The translations under genes and the position numbers were made by a program. Source: Paulinella micropora (lineage: Eukaryota > Cercozoa > Imbricatea > Euglyphida > Paulinellidae). Taken from it: a stretch of DNA of 64,000 nt. Where the stretch lies: the NCBI GenBank assembly GCA_019918135.1, contig WBZZ01000454.1, positions 30,442-94,441 of the forward strand, written 5' to 3'. Positions 29,170-38,818 of the stretch are shown piece after piece; the first letter of the stretch is position 1; the number at the start of each line of letters is the position of its first letter. The notes under the pieces were generated by a model. The model was given only the letters and a program-made list of their open reading frames with translations. It was not told where the DNA came from and searched no databases.

Positions 29170-29769
29170 AGTTCCTGACCCAGTGGGCAGACAATATGCT
29201 TGCTACTGGCCGCTATAGTTTTGCCTCTCCTAATTGTGAGTGGGCTACTAGGCCGTGCCCTGTAGGCAAGTTTAACTCCCACTTGCATGATCACTTTAAA
29301 GGCATCCGCATGGTATTCGATTACCGCGCGGTCAACGACTGCAACGACCGGCTCATCCTTCCGGTCCCCGGCCTTCCTAACCCCGATCATCACCGTGAGC
29401 TCTTCGCTGGATATAACTATATCTCTGCGTTGGACATGGTTGATGGTTTTTCGCACCTGAAGATCGACCCTACAGACGGTAGCCGCGACATCCTCGCCGT
29501 ATGGACTCTTCGTGGACTTCATGTCCCCAACTATATGACGCAAGGTATTCACCGCGCCCCTGGCGACTTCCAACGCGCCGTCGACAAGTCTTTTGGCCAT
29601 CTCCCTTTTTGGGGCCAGACAGCCGCAGCATACATCGACGACGTGCATTGGGCTCATACGACTTCGACGTTCACATGGACCAACTGGAGAAGCTCATGGA
29701 GGCTGCGGAGGCAGCCGGCTGTTACTTCGCAGCAGACAAGCTACGCAGTGGCTACAACCATTATACCAC
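29170..29769 (+). pseudogene. Gypsy reverse transcriptase, 5' part, cut by Copia-1
   Basis: In the frame of the ORF at 29196, motifs follow the Ty3/Gypsy order: FASPNCEWA, then GIRMVFDYRAVND, ILPVPGLPN, YISALDMVDGFSHLKID (catalytic Asp) and AAAYIDDVHWA (YIDD active site). A frameshift at about 29650 moves the palm/thumb residues into the frame with LEKLMEAAEAAGCYFAADKL. The gene is then interrupted by the Copia-1 5' LTR at about 29770 and resumes after 38130. Confidence 0.85.
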
Positions 29770-30403
29770 TGCATGGCATAATATATATTTACACAATAGA
29801 CTCAATATCCGAATAAGGTTTTAATCATTAACAACATATTTGTTTGTCATGGATTGATAATTATTTACAAAGCATGAAGTATTACCAATTTTACATGTCT
29901 CGAATGGCAATGTAACGGATTAGAACGTCATCGCTGAATGCGGACTACTTCAGGACTTTCTCCTGACTTGCATTATTTTGCAGCGACTTATCTTGCGTAT
30001 CGCTTATATACACCAGTCAATACACTCACTGTTATATTTGCCCGTGCACTGGTATCACAAATATAACGACGTGTGTATTTCGGTGATTGCATTATTTCTT
30101 GATCTCATTGCTATCGTTCCAAATATATAAACTTGTGACTTCGCACGGCTTATCATAATCACACTGACTATCACATTCCGGTTTCATAAGTGATAATGTT
30201 ATATTAATGCATACATCACAATTTCATACACCAGGTTGTGTACAAGACAATTTGTTTACAGAAACGACACAGAGACCGAATTTGGTTTTCAGCGTCATTA
30301 AAGCTTTTATTGCTAACATTACAAGTGTCTGTCCGATTAGTTAATAACACCTACAATCCGAACAAGTAATTAGGTCTGGATGTCTAATCCCGGGGGCTCC
30401 GTG
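29770..30403 (+). repeat. Copia-1 5' LTR
   Basis: Starts TGCATGGCATAATATATA and ends CCGGGGGCTCCGTG directly before the primer-binding site. It contains TATA-like runs (ATATATAAACTTG near 30124) and an AT-rich body. The 3' copy is at 37496-38130. Confidence 0.9.
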
Positions 30404-30416
30404 GGTTATGAGCGCG
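30402..30416 (+). promoter_or_regulatory. Copia-1 primer-binding site overlapping a gag ATG
   Basis: TGGGTTATGAGCGCG immediately follows the LTR. Its complement (CGCGCTCATAACCCA) looks like the anticodon arm of a tRNA-Met, with CAT as the anticodon, rather than a tRNA 3' end. Half-tRNA priming from initiator tRNA-Met is known for Drosophila copia. The ATG in the site is followed by AGC (Met-Ser). Confidence 0.6.
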
Positions 30417-31202
30417 CAAGGGTCTCCCTGAAGATACCGACACTCTCCAAGCAGGTCAACGACTCCATCAAAGACGCACAGGCCTTCGGCAACTTTCTGT
30501 AGTCAATGCTGAACTTCCTCATGGGCACGGACGCACGTCTACCGCTGGCGGTGAGGGATCCGAAGCCGCCGTTGACGAAAGCGGAGCTCGTCGTGCTGCT
30601 GACACCGCCCCCTCATGCAGGTAGGTCAGCCAGCCTCGGTGGTTTGACTAGTTCATCGTCATCGAGTTCGAGCTCAGGATCGACCAGGACTGCAACGACG
30701 ACGACGGCCACGGCAACTGTGGACCCCTATGCGGTGCAACGAGCAGCGGTAGCACTACTGGGACTTCCCCTCTTACGAGGAGATGTGGGATTGCTTACCG
30801 GCGGACATACAACTACATCTCATGATCTGGGCAAGGACAATCGTATATAAATCAGTACAGGCGAATAACAATGCTTTGCTGACTATTAGGGGATGTGGAC
30901 AGACACCGTGGGAGATGTGGGCAGCACTGAATAACAGGTACGCGAACACTGGCGCGATTTCTGCTGCACGTCTTATAGAGGAACATGAGGTGGATACGTT
31001 GACTCGAGGTTTGGACCCGGAGGTCTGGCTACAAGCCTACCGATACCGCTTCGAGTTGTTGGACGACCGCAAACATTCCTTTCCGGATGGATACAAGTGC
31101 ATCAACTTGATACGGCGACTCAAGAAGGCGAAGCACTTACCCTTTGGCAACTTCGGTAATAATACTTACTTTGCGACGGGAACCGAGCAAAGCCGACTTT
31201 GA
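30408..31202 (+). pseudogene. Copia-1 Gag, N-terminal and capsid-like region
   Basis: After the Met-Ser start the coherent frame runs VSLKIPTLSKQVND and crosses a TAG at about 30500 before LNFLMGTDARLP. A poly-Ser linker and then (frame 30783-31202) the typical Copia Gag core follow: TPWEMWAALNNRYAN, AARLIEEHEVDTL and YRYRFELLDD. Stops and a frame change show decay. Confidence 0.7.
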
Positions 31203-31722
31203 CGAACTGTGCATCATGGCAGAAGAACAAATGCAGGCTGCTAAGTTCATGACTGATGATAGGAAGGAGAGGGAGGCGCCTGCGGCAATGGTGGCTCGGG
31301 AGGAGCGTCCCTTCACTGGAAAGTGCTACAATTGCGGAGGTACTCACCGCATTAGCGATTAGCAAATGCTGCAAGAAATGTCTCGCAAAGTATGTTCAAA
31401 CAAACCAAGACATAGCGCGGCCGAATGCACAGTCCGCCGATCACCGACTCCGCCGATCACCGACTCTGGGTCGAACGTTACTGTGACGGAGACAACCCAA
31501 CCACGCTGTGCACATGCGGACATTGTAGGTTGCTGTGCTTGGAACCACCCCTGCCCATTGCTGCCTTCGCAAGGTAATCAACAAGAAGCGGAGTGCGACG
31601 ACGAGGAGAGCGACGAGGACGAGGACGAGGAGAGAGACGAGGACGCGGATGAGGATGAAGGGAGGAAGACGACGAGGACGAGGATGAGCCGCCGCCCCTT
31701 CAAAACTTTGAAGACGAACTAA
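31144..31722 (+). pseudogene. Copia-1 Gag zinc knuckle and acidic tail
   Basis: A CCHC-like start (GKCYNCGGTHRISD) is cut by a TAG where the last Cys would be expected. A neighbouring frame reads SKCCKKCLAK. Downstream frames encode Asp/Glu-rich low-complexity protein. This would be the nucleic-acid-binding end of Gag. Confidence 0.55.
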
Positions 31723-31937
31723 AGGAGATCGCTGGCCCACCGCCTCTTCAAAGCTCCGAAGACGATGAGTCTGACGAACTGGAAGGTAACAACGGGTTAC
31801 CGGACCATGGTGACTCTGAAGACGAGACGACCGTATCGTATTGCTTGGACGACGAAGGAACAGCAGAACAAGATCCTCATGTACCGACAGCACTCATGGC
31901 CATGGACCCACGCGAGGTCGACGATGTAAGCTAGCTC

Positions 31938-32837
31938 TTGCAAGTAGGTGACGAAGACGACGACCTCGTCATTGACTTACCGATACCTGAGGCTGAAAGG
32001 CAGCCGTTGGCTACGTTGGCTGGAGAGGAAGTCCGACAACCGGAAAACAAAACGACTGTACCGTCCACTGGTGTTGAGGGTGAAGAGGACGACGAGGAAG
32101 CTGGCAGCCAAAAGGACAAGAAGAAGCTGCCTTCGGCAACCGGAGTCATCAACCCGCATCAAGACTTTGAGTCTTTTGCGAAATCTCGGCCTCAGGAAGT
32201 GGAGTGGGAGTCACTCACCGACGCTCAGAAACTCGACGAAAACGACTTCATGACGAAGATGAATCTCTGGGCCTTTATGAGCAAGCTGTATCGACGCAAA
32301 GGTATGCCACAGGGATTCCCAGTTCCACCGCTACACTGGCCGGCTGAATGGAGGTTGGACGCTCCACGACATTACACGGTGCCTCGCATGGACCCTTGGT
32401 ACCCGAACCGGACCCTGACGGGATCAGAACCGACTTTGACTTGGCTCACGTCATATATGCGGGAGTGGAAGGACAAAGGACGGAATAGTGCACCGGTAGC
32501 TGCACTTCCGCTCTCGCAGACCCACCGACCCGGCCGGAGATGTGGAATTCCGTACCCGGATAGGATACTAGAAAGTTTCATGCTGTCCGTCTCCATTTCC
32601 CACCCGACTAGAGCCGGTGCACCCTTCTATTGGTGCTTCGATGTGCATTTTGCATTTAGGCATGCAAATGTCATGGAGATGGAGTACTGGTCGCTACGCT
32701 TCGGCTTCAACATAGCACCAGCTGGATGGCAGTCTGTGGTCTCCGAATGTCAGTTCTGCACACACGGACGTGTGCTACAGGCAAGTGGTCTTGAAGGCGG
32801 AGGTTCGACGGACGGTTGGCCCTCCATACTTGTGTGA
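31938..32837 (+). CDS. Copia-1 accessory module: acidic region and YW/IAP/W motif
   Basis: After an acidic lead, residues about 100-300 form a region I do not recognise from standard Copia elements. Near the end lies a motif MEYWSLRFGFNIAPAGW, matched in Copia-2 by LWYWRWMYNLRIAPDDW at the same place before a MYND finger. The module then continues in another frame (32770). Function unknown; conservation between two divergent elements suggests that it matters to them. Confidence 0.6.
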   Translation: MQVGDEDDDLVIDLPIPEAERQPLATLAGEEVRQPENKTTVPSTGVEGEEDDEEAGSQKDKKKLPSATGVINPHQDFESFAKSRPQEVEWESLTDAQKLDENDFMTKMNLWAFMSKLYRRKGMPQGFPVPPLHWPAEWRLDAPRHYTVPRMDPWYPNRTLTGSEPTLTWLTSYMREWKDKGRNSAPVAALPLSQTHRPGRRCGIPYPDRILESFMLSVSISHPTRAGAPFYWCFDVHFAFRHANVMEMEYWSLRFGFNIAPAGWQSVVSECQFCTHGRVLQASGLEGGGSTDGWPSILV

Positions 32838-33606
32838 ACACTGCGACGCGGTACATACACCTACACTGCCAATGCTGCTATGTGCTGAATGTCGATGGGT
32901 ACACTACTGTAGCAACATGTATGCAAGGAATGATTGGCCGTCTCATCGGCTCTTCTGCTACTACGCCAGGGACGAGAGCAACAAGAGCATGCGGTCAGCA
33001 GATCGTCAAAGAATTACCAGTATGTGGCATAGGTTCAGTGAACAGGGAGTTCGCATGGTTTGCATACCAGCGGCTGGTGCGATTCGAATTGCGGGAGCTT
33101 GGGCCGGCGGGCTCAACAAGCAGTCAACTGCCAGCGAACTACACGAAGGCGAAATACAACATGTGTGTAGAAGGTTGGCAGGTTTTCCTACTTACGTACC
33201 GGATAGACGATGTATTCTGATACAGGCGGAAGACCACGACGAGCCTCTCACGACGAGGATCAAGTACGACCCTTCATTGGTAAGGCGATCGTTTGCTTAC
33301 ACTCTGGTGGAGTGTCCCACAGACGAAGAAGACAAAAGTAATTATGGATACGCAAACGGAGCAATGGTGCTTCTAGCTACGAAGCATGAGGTAGTACATT
33401 GCATCTTCGACTCTGGATGCAATGGCACGTTGGTGCATCCATCAGTTAAGACGACAAACAAGGAGAAAGGGCGACCGACGAAGTTGGCAGGAATAACGTC
33501 CGACGCTCTTAAGGTCTCACTTCGCGGATCTGCACACATGGACTTCGTGGCAGGCGATGGGAAGCTAACGGAATATACCTTCCATGAGGCCTTGATCTCC
33601 GCATAA
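32770..33606 (+). CDS. Copia-1 MYND-like zinc finger and aspartic protease
   Basis: The MYND-type pattern starts CEHC, then CAEC, then HYCSNMYARNDW and SHRLFC. Spacing fits C-X2-C-X12-C-X2-C-X5-C-X3-(C)-X7-H-X3-C, except that the sixth ligand Cys is Tyr. About 200 residues later VVHCIFDSGCNGTLVHP gives a DSG protease active site. MYND fingers are protein-interaction modules in host proteins; finding one in a Gag-Pol is unusual. Confidence 0.75.
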   Translation: MCYRQVVLKAEVRRTVGPPYLCEHCDAVHTPTLPMLLCAECRWVHYCSNMYARNDWPSHRLFCYYARDESNKSMRSADRQRITSMWHRFSEQGVRMVCIPAAGAIRIAGAWAGGLNKQSTASELHEGEIQHVCRRLAGFPTYVPDRRCILIQAEDHDEPLTTRIKYDPSLVRRSFAYTLVECPTDEEDKSNYGYANGAMVLLATKHEVVHCIFDSGCNGTLVHPSVKTTNKEKGRPTKLAGITSDALKVSLRGSAHMDFVAGDGKLTEYTFHEALISA

Positions 33607-33671
33607 ACGCCATACACCATCCTATCACCGGGCATCATGGATAGTGATGAACTACTCAACGATCTTCCAGA

Positions 33672-34505
33672 ATGGTCAAGTATTGGTATTACGTCGACCA
33701 ACACCGATTGACCAACGTGAGGTTATATGTAGGAGGCGAATTGGGCAACAAGCTCTACAGAAAGGACAACAAAGGAGAGGAGCTTTTGGACCTGAACTCG
33801 CGCTACACGCCTCCCGCAATGGTGAAGAAGACGCGTGGTGTGGTGCACTTCTCGGTCAATCCACGTGCATCCGTCGCTCCGTTGTCTGCAATGATGTTGC
33901 ACAGGATTGCTGGGCACGCTGGGCCGAAGGCAATGATGCAACTGGCAAAAATGCTTGGACGACCTATCAAAGGTAGAAATTGGCGCATCGAAGTTCCAAA
34001 ATTGTGCACATCTTGTGCCCAGACAAAGACGACGCGAGCCCCTTACTTTAAGGGGAATCAACACTTGGACGAAGACTTCGAGATGGGGGAGGCACTGCAC
34101 ATGGATTTCTGCGGACCATGGCCTACCAAGTCCCTACAAGGTAACACATACAAGCTAGTGACGAAGGATCCGAATGGCAAATTTGGATTCAACATCTACA
34201 CAAACACTCGCATGGCAGCAGTCTATTTCCCCAGGTTACAACAGGTAATTGCCTTCTTTGAAAGACAGACGGCAAGGAAACTCAAGCTAATCCGGAGCGA
34301 TGGGGAGTTCACCTCCGACCTACTGGTAGACTACTGCTCGTCGAAAGGAATTATTCTTAAACCTACACCTAGGGATGAACCGAACAACAACAGAGGGAGC
34401 ACAGGACAGCTGAAACAAGGGCAACAGCAATCCGTCTTGATGCAAATCTGCCTGAGATGTTCTGGCAGGAGATGCACGAGGCAGAATGGGCGACAAGGAT
34501 GGTGA
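33672..34505 (+). pseudogene. Copia-1 pre-integrase and integrase core
   Basis: The pre-integrase zinc-binding motif is present: LHRIAGHAGPKAMMQ, then LCTSCAQTK (H-H-C-C). The integrase core gives the first catalytic Asp in LHMDFCGPW and the second in IRSDGEFTS. The frame is lost near 34380, before the third catalytic residue, and coding resumes at 34457 in another frame. Confidence 0.8.
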
Positions 34506-36571
34506 CTCCAATGATCGCAGGCAAGTACAAAGGCAAATCACCCTACGAGGTCACACTTCGCAGGACGTTCCCTGATGGTTTTCTACAGCCTATAGGTTGC
34601 CTTGCGTTTGTTCGTCTACACTCCAAGAAGAAAGGAAGAGCAATGGCTGTACCAGGAGTACTCACAGGGTACAACATGTTTCGTCACCTCTACCGGATTT
34701 ACATGTTAGGGGAGAAGAAGATAATCGAGGCACGTAATGTCAAGTTCCACCCTGACACCCGTGGCTACATTGCAAAGGTAAATGATTGCCCTTGGGAGTA
34801 CGACAGTGGTCCCACACCACAACCCTCGTTTGCTCGTGACAAACAGGAAGGAAATTCACGGGATGCCCGTGACAATTTTAGCTCGGAAGAAGTGACGGTG
34901 GTTGGAAGTGACAACGACGACGCGACGTCTGGCGACGACAATGGCACCCAATCTGGTCTGGAGGTCTCCGTTGCACCTGTACCACCCACCTTCCAAGTTG
35001 TGAGCACAGCACCTGGTTTTTCCCCGCGCACGACCAAGACGAAGTCGAACAAAACACAAACAAACCCAACTCGAACGACGAGAACGACAAGGGTACCGAC
35101 AGCGAATCGTTCATTTGCCCCTGTTCAAGATTTGCTTACCTCTGATGCAGAATGGTACGCAAACGCGAGCATCTCAGAAACTAACATCGTCAAGGGGAAA
35201 CGACAACGTACACAACGTCCAGAGCATCATGCTGCTAACAGTGTGAAACTTGCTGTCACAGATTCCGACGACGATGTTTTAGACGAGGACATAGCGGCTT
35301 TGGCTGATGAAGTCAGTCACTTTGGGCTGACATCGGTACACGACTTGTCGTTTTGCCTTTTCACTCGTGTACTTCGGTCTGCTGAAAAGAAGGCTGGTAT
35401 CAACGCGGAAGTTCAAGCTGCACGTATGGCAGAGGTACAAGGCTTGTACGCAGCCAAGTGCATGGAATGGTCTACTCGTGCAGAAGCAAGGCGTTTGGGG
35501 GTGACACCGATCTACAGCGGGCTTGTCGATGCAATCAAACAGAATGAATCTAATGGTGCAACCATGCATCAATCTAGGCTTGTTCTCTACGGGAATTGCA
35601 TGAACCCCTTCGAGCACTTCAACCCTTACGAGACGTCAACACCAGTAGCACATCACTTCTCTCTTCTCGTCTTATGTTCTGTTATGGTTGCTCAGAACGC
35701 ACTCATCAAACAGATCGACTTCAGCCAAGCCTACGTTCATGCGGACATGGTAGACATAGTCTTCGCTTACCCACCAAAGGGATTTGAGAATGATGATGAC
35801 CGACAGGCGATATGGAAGGTGGTCAAGGCGCTCTACGGGTCACCGCAAGCTGGTCGAAGATGGCACGACTTCGTGGCTGATTTCTTGCGTTCTATAGGTT
35901 ACACTCAGTCCACCATCGACCCATGTGTCTTTTACCTAAAGAACGAAGGCGGGCAGTTCCCACCAAGCTTCGCCAACGACCCCAAGTCTCTACCTTGGGC
36001 ATTATTACTCAAAACTGATGACATGCTTGTCTTTTGTATGCATATCTCACAGTTCAAAATGCTCAAGGTGGCTCTTAGCAAGGCCCAGTTCCGATTCAAG
36101 GATCTCGGCGACGTACGCGTCTTTGTTGGCCTGCAGTTCAAGAGGTTCCCTTCTGGCCTGCTCATCCATCAACGAGCGTATATTCGTGGCTTGTTACAGG
36201 ATAGGAACTACATCAACTGTAACCCGGCACCGACCCCTGCCACTACGCAAGAGCCTGCCCCCGCTTCCCCTGATTGCCCTCTGCAACAGTGGTCGTTATC
36301 GAAGCTTGCTGGTGAGCTACTTTGGCCGGCATCTATGACGCAACCTCAAATTCCTTTTGCTGTCAACAGGCTTTCCGTTTTTGCGCACAAGGCACCTGAC
36401 GTGGCGTACTCCATGGTTGGGCGCATCTACCGCAATCTGCGCAACGAACGAGGGCTATTCTTCCCGACGGCATCCGACATGCGAGCTTTTGAGCTAATTT
36501 CATACAGTGACTCCGATCTGGAAACTGCCAGTTCACCTGGCGATCCAGGAACGGAGAACATCACATGTTGA
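34457..36571 (+). CDS. Copia-1 integrase C-terminus and reverse transcriptase
   Basis: The first 110 residues are the end of integrase (YKGKSPYEVTL, then a GKKIIEARNVKF-type segment). A disordered Thr/Asn-rich linker follows. The Copia-type RT then shows IKQIDFSQAYVHADM (catalytic Asp), YPPKGFEN, VVKALYGSPQAGRRWHDF and DPCVFY. The usual YVDD box reads KTDDML here, so Tyr-Val is replaced by Lys-Thr. The RNase H start ISYSDSDLETA lies at the end. Confidence 0.85.
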   Translation: MFWQEMHEAEWATRMVTPMIAGKYKGKSPYEVTLRRTFPDGFLQPIGCLAFVRLHSKKKGRAMAVPGVLTGYNMFRHLYRIYMLGEKKIIEARNVKFHPDTRGYIAKVNDCPWEYDSGPTPQPSFARDKQEGNSRDARDNFSSEEVTVVGSDNDDATSGDDNGTQSGLEVSVAPVPPTFQVVSTAPGFSPRTTKTKSNKTQTNPTRTTRTTRVPTANRSFAPVQDLLTSDAEWYANASISETNIVKGKRQRTQRPEHHAANSVKLAVTDSDDDVLDEDIAALADEVSHFGLTSVHDLSFCLFTRVLRSAEKKAGINAEVQAARMAEVQGLYAAKCMEWSTRAEARRLGVTPIYSGLVDAIKQNESNGATMHQSRLVLYGNCMNPFEHFNPYETSTPVAHHFSLLVLCSVMVAQNALIKQIDFSQAYVHADMVDIVFAYPPKGFENDDDRQAIWKVVKALYGSPQAGRRWHDFVADFLRSIGYTQSTIDPCVFYLKNEGGQFPPSFANDPKSLPWALLLKTDDMLVFCMHISQFKMLKVALSKAQFRFKDLGDVRVFVGLQFKRFPSGLLIHQRAYIRGLLQDRNYINCNPAPTPATTQEPAPASPDCPLQQWSLSKLAGELLWPASMTQPQIPFAVNRLSVFAHKAPDVAYSMVGRIYRNLRNERGLFFPTASDMRAFELISYSDSDLETASSPGDPGTENITC

Positions 36572-37065
36572 CCGGTCCGGTAAGTTGGAATTCGCGCCGT
36601 CAGACGACAGTTGCACTGTCGACTATGGAGTCTGAGACCATTAGCCTATCCCAGACGACACGAACTGCAATCGCATTACAATCGTTCTTGGGGGAGAACA
36701 TTCCATTTGCGACTCCATCAGTCATTCACGCCGACAACCGTGGCTCAATCATTGCATCCACGAACGGATTGGGGGGACCAAGGGCGCGGCACCTTTCCCT
36801 GAAACACCACTAGTACTACATCGTCGAGCAGGTGCGGAATCGAAAGGTCACTGTACGGTACATCCCGTCCGCGGACAATCTTGCCGACATTTATACTAAG
36901 CCCCTGCCGGCGCCGCAATTCAATGCTCTCGTGGATCAGTTCACCGTGCGTCTTTCCGACTATCTCGCAGACGACGAAGACAGCGTAGTACTACCACCGA
37001 CCACCCCGAACTTGGCCAACAAGCCGACATCGACCCGGAAACGTTCGAAGAAGAAAACCGTGTAA
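36565..37065 (+). pseudogene. Copia-1 RNase H
   Basis: Typical Copia RNase H motifs: VSWNSRRQTTVALSTMESE, then HADNRGSI, then LKHH. A TAG follows at 36811-36813, in the same frame as YYIVEQVRNRKVTVRYIPS and NLADIYTKPLP. The single stop between KHH and YYIVEQ is the only break. It degrades the RNA template during reverse transcription. Confidence 0.85.
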
Positions 37066-37070
37066 CACTT

Positions 37071-37352
37071 ATGGCACACGCCCGCCCGATCAAAGAAGCA
37101 TGCTTCCTAATCCCTAGCTCGATCGAAGAAGCATGCTACCTAATCCCTACTCTCGACCCAACAGGCATGCTACCTGATATTTCAGCGGAATCGATTGCCA
37201 TCAGTCGCAGCTTCTTGCACCCTGCTTCGCACCGGGGGGACCCGGATTTTCGTCTGCGTTTGGAATCATCGTTAGTTATTAATCATTCAACTTCGGCTCC
37301 TATTGGACTATCACTTTGTGTGATCGACTTTGTGACTCCGTCACGACAATGA
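37071..37352 (+). CDS. Small ORF after Copia-1 RNase H
   Basis: 93 codons, starting with two imperfect copies of an IKEACFLIPS-like unit (DNA repeat AAGAAGCATGCTNCCTAATC). Position near the 3' end suggests noncoding or a lineage-specific ORF; no domain seen. Low support. Confidence 0.25.
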   Translation: MAHARPIKEACFLIPSSIEEACYLIPTLDPTGMLPDISAESIAISRSFLHPASHRGDPDFRLRLESSLVINHSTSAPIGLSLCVIDFVTPSRQ

Positions 37353-37475
37353 ACTGACCGCGACACGAACAAGTATTTTTGTAATACAAATTTGTGTAAT
37401 GCGGCCCTCGGTTTTATATTCGTACATTTGTTCTATGACATTTGTTGTCATTCATCGGATATACGGATATAGAGT

Positions 37476-37484
37476 CCGGGGGGG
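37476..37484 (+). promoter_or_regulatory. Copia-1 G-rich polypurine-like tract
   Basis: CCGGGGGGG lies 11 bp before the 3' LTR, where plus-strand priming would be expected. The intervening GCATTACAACAC is not purine-rich, so the exact primer is uncertain. Confidence 0.4.
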
Positions 37485-37495
37485 CATTACAACAC

Positions 37496-38130
37496 TGCAT
37501 GGCATAATATATATTTACACAATAGGACTCAATATCGGAATAAGGTTTTAATCATTAACAACATATTTGTTTGTCATGGATTAATAATTATTTACAAAGC
37601 ATGAAGTATTACCAATTTTACATGTCTCGAATGGCAATGTAACGGATTAGAACGTCATCGCTGAATGCGGACTACTTCAGGACTTTCTCCTGACTTGCAT
37701 TATTTTGCAGCGACTTATCTTGCGTATCGCTTATATACACCAGTCAATACACTCACTGTTATATTTGCCCGTGCACTGGTATCACAAATATAACGACGTG
37801 TGTATTTCGGTGATTGCATTATTTCTTGATCTCATTGCTATCGTTCCAAATATATAAACTTGTGACTTCGCACGGCTTATCATAATCACACTGACTATCA
37901 CATTCCGGTTTCATAAGTGATAATGTTATATTAATGCATACATCACAATTTCATACACCAGGTTGTGTACAAGACAAGTTGTTTACAGAAACGACTCAGA
38001 TACCGAATTTGATTTTCAGCGTCATTAAAGCTTTTATTGCTAACATTACAAGTGTCTGTCCGATTGGTTAATAACACCTACAATCCGTACAAGTGATTTG
38101 GTCTGGATATCTAATCCCGGGGGCTCCGTG
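37496..38130 (+). repeat. Copia-1 3' LTR
   Basis: Matches 29770-30403 with about a dozen substitutions and one single-base indel, ending CCGGGGGCTCCGTG. Gypsy coding sequence resumes directly after it. Confidence 0.9.
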
Positions 38131-38818
38131 ACAACTCTCCTCCCGTGCTCGGCAAAGTCTGCAGCAAGAAAGGCGTCGCCGCCGACACAAGCAAGATCGA
38201 TGCGATCCTGAAGATCTCCGAACCGCAGAACATCACCGAGGTCCGATCCATACTCGGTATGACTAACTTCATTCAGGCACATATTCCAAACTACTCTCGC
38301 TCGGTGGCGCCGCTCTCCGATCTACTCAAGTCTTCGAACGCCCGGCCCACGGGACCCAACTTTTTCCGTGAAAAAGAGAAGAAATGTTTTGCAAGCTCAA
38401 GCGTGTTCTGACATCGCTGTTGATCCTTGCCAAGTACAACAAGACGCAACAGCTCTATCTTCGGACAGACGCTAGCATCGTTGGCATCGGTGGAGCTCTA
38501 CATTCGGGCCCTGAGAAGTCTGCACCCGTCATCTCTTATTTCTCGCTTAAATTCACGGATACTCAATCTCGGTGGGTCACGTATGTACGGGAAGCTTACG
38601 GTATAATTTACGGTGTTCAGCAATCCCGTTACTATATTGACGCTAGTGATCATCCACTGACTATTGTCACGGATCATCGCCCGCTCATATGGCTATACCA
38701 CGCCAGAAGCCCGATGGTTGTCGGATGGGTCCTAGACCACCCCCAATTGATTTAACTAGCCGCTTCAAGGTGGAATACATTCAGGGTAAACAGAATCTCC
38801 TTCCTGATGCTCTCTCTC
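38131..38818 (+). pseudogene. Gypsy RT thumb and RNase H (continuation after Copia-1)
   Basis: The first residues, VLGKVCSKKGVAADTSKID, and ITEVRSILGMTNF are the RT end of Ty3/Gypsy. RNase H follows in a second frame: LYLRTDASIVGIGGAL, REAYGIIYGVQQSRYY, TIVTDHRPLIWL. A one-base slip in a run of five C near 38740 then moves IDLTSRFKVEYIQGKQN and LPDALSRI into a third frame. Confidence 0.85.

Larger units (their letters stand above)
29770..38130 (+). mobile_element. Copia-1 LTR retrotransposon (8.4 kb) inserted in the Gypsy RT
   Basis: Direct LTRs of 634 and 635 bp enclose gag, a MYND module, protease, integrase, RT and RNase H in the Copia order (integrase before RT). The LTRs differ at roughly a dozen positions (about 98% identity). 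Flanking pentamers ACCAC (29765-29769) and ACAAC (38131-38135) may be a target duplication with one change. The coding region has several frame breaks, so this copy is probably dead. Confidence 0.9.
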
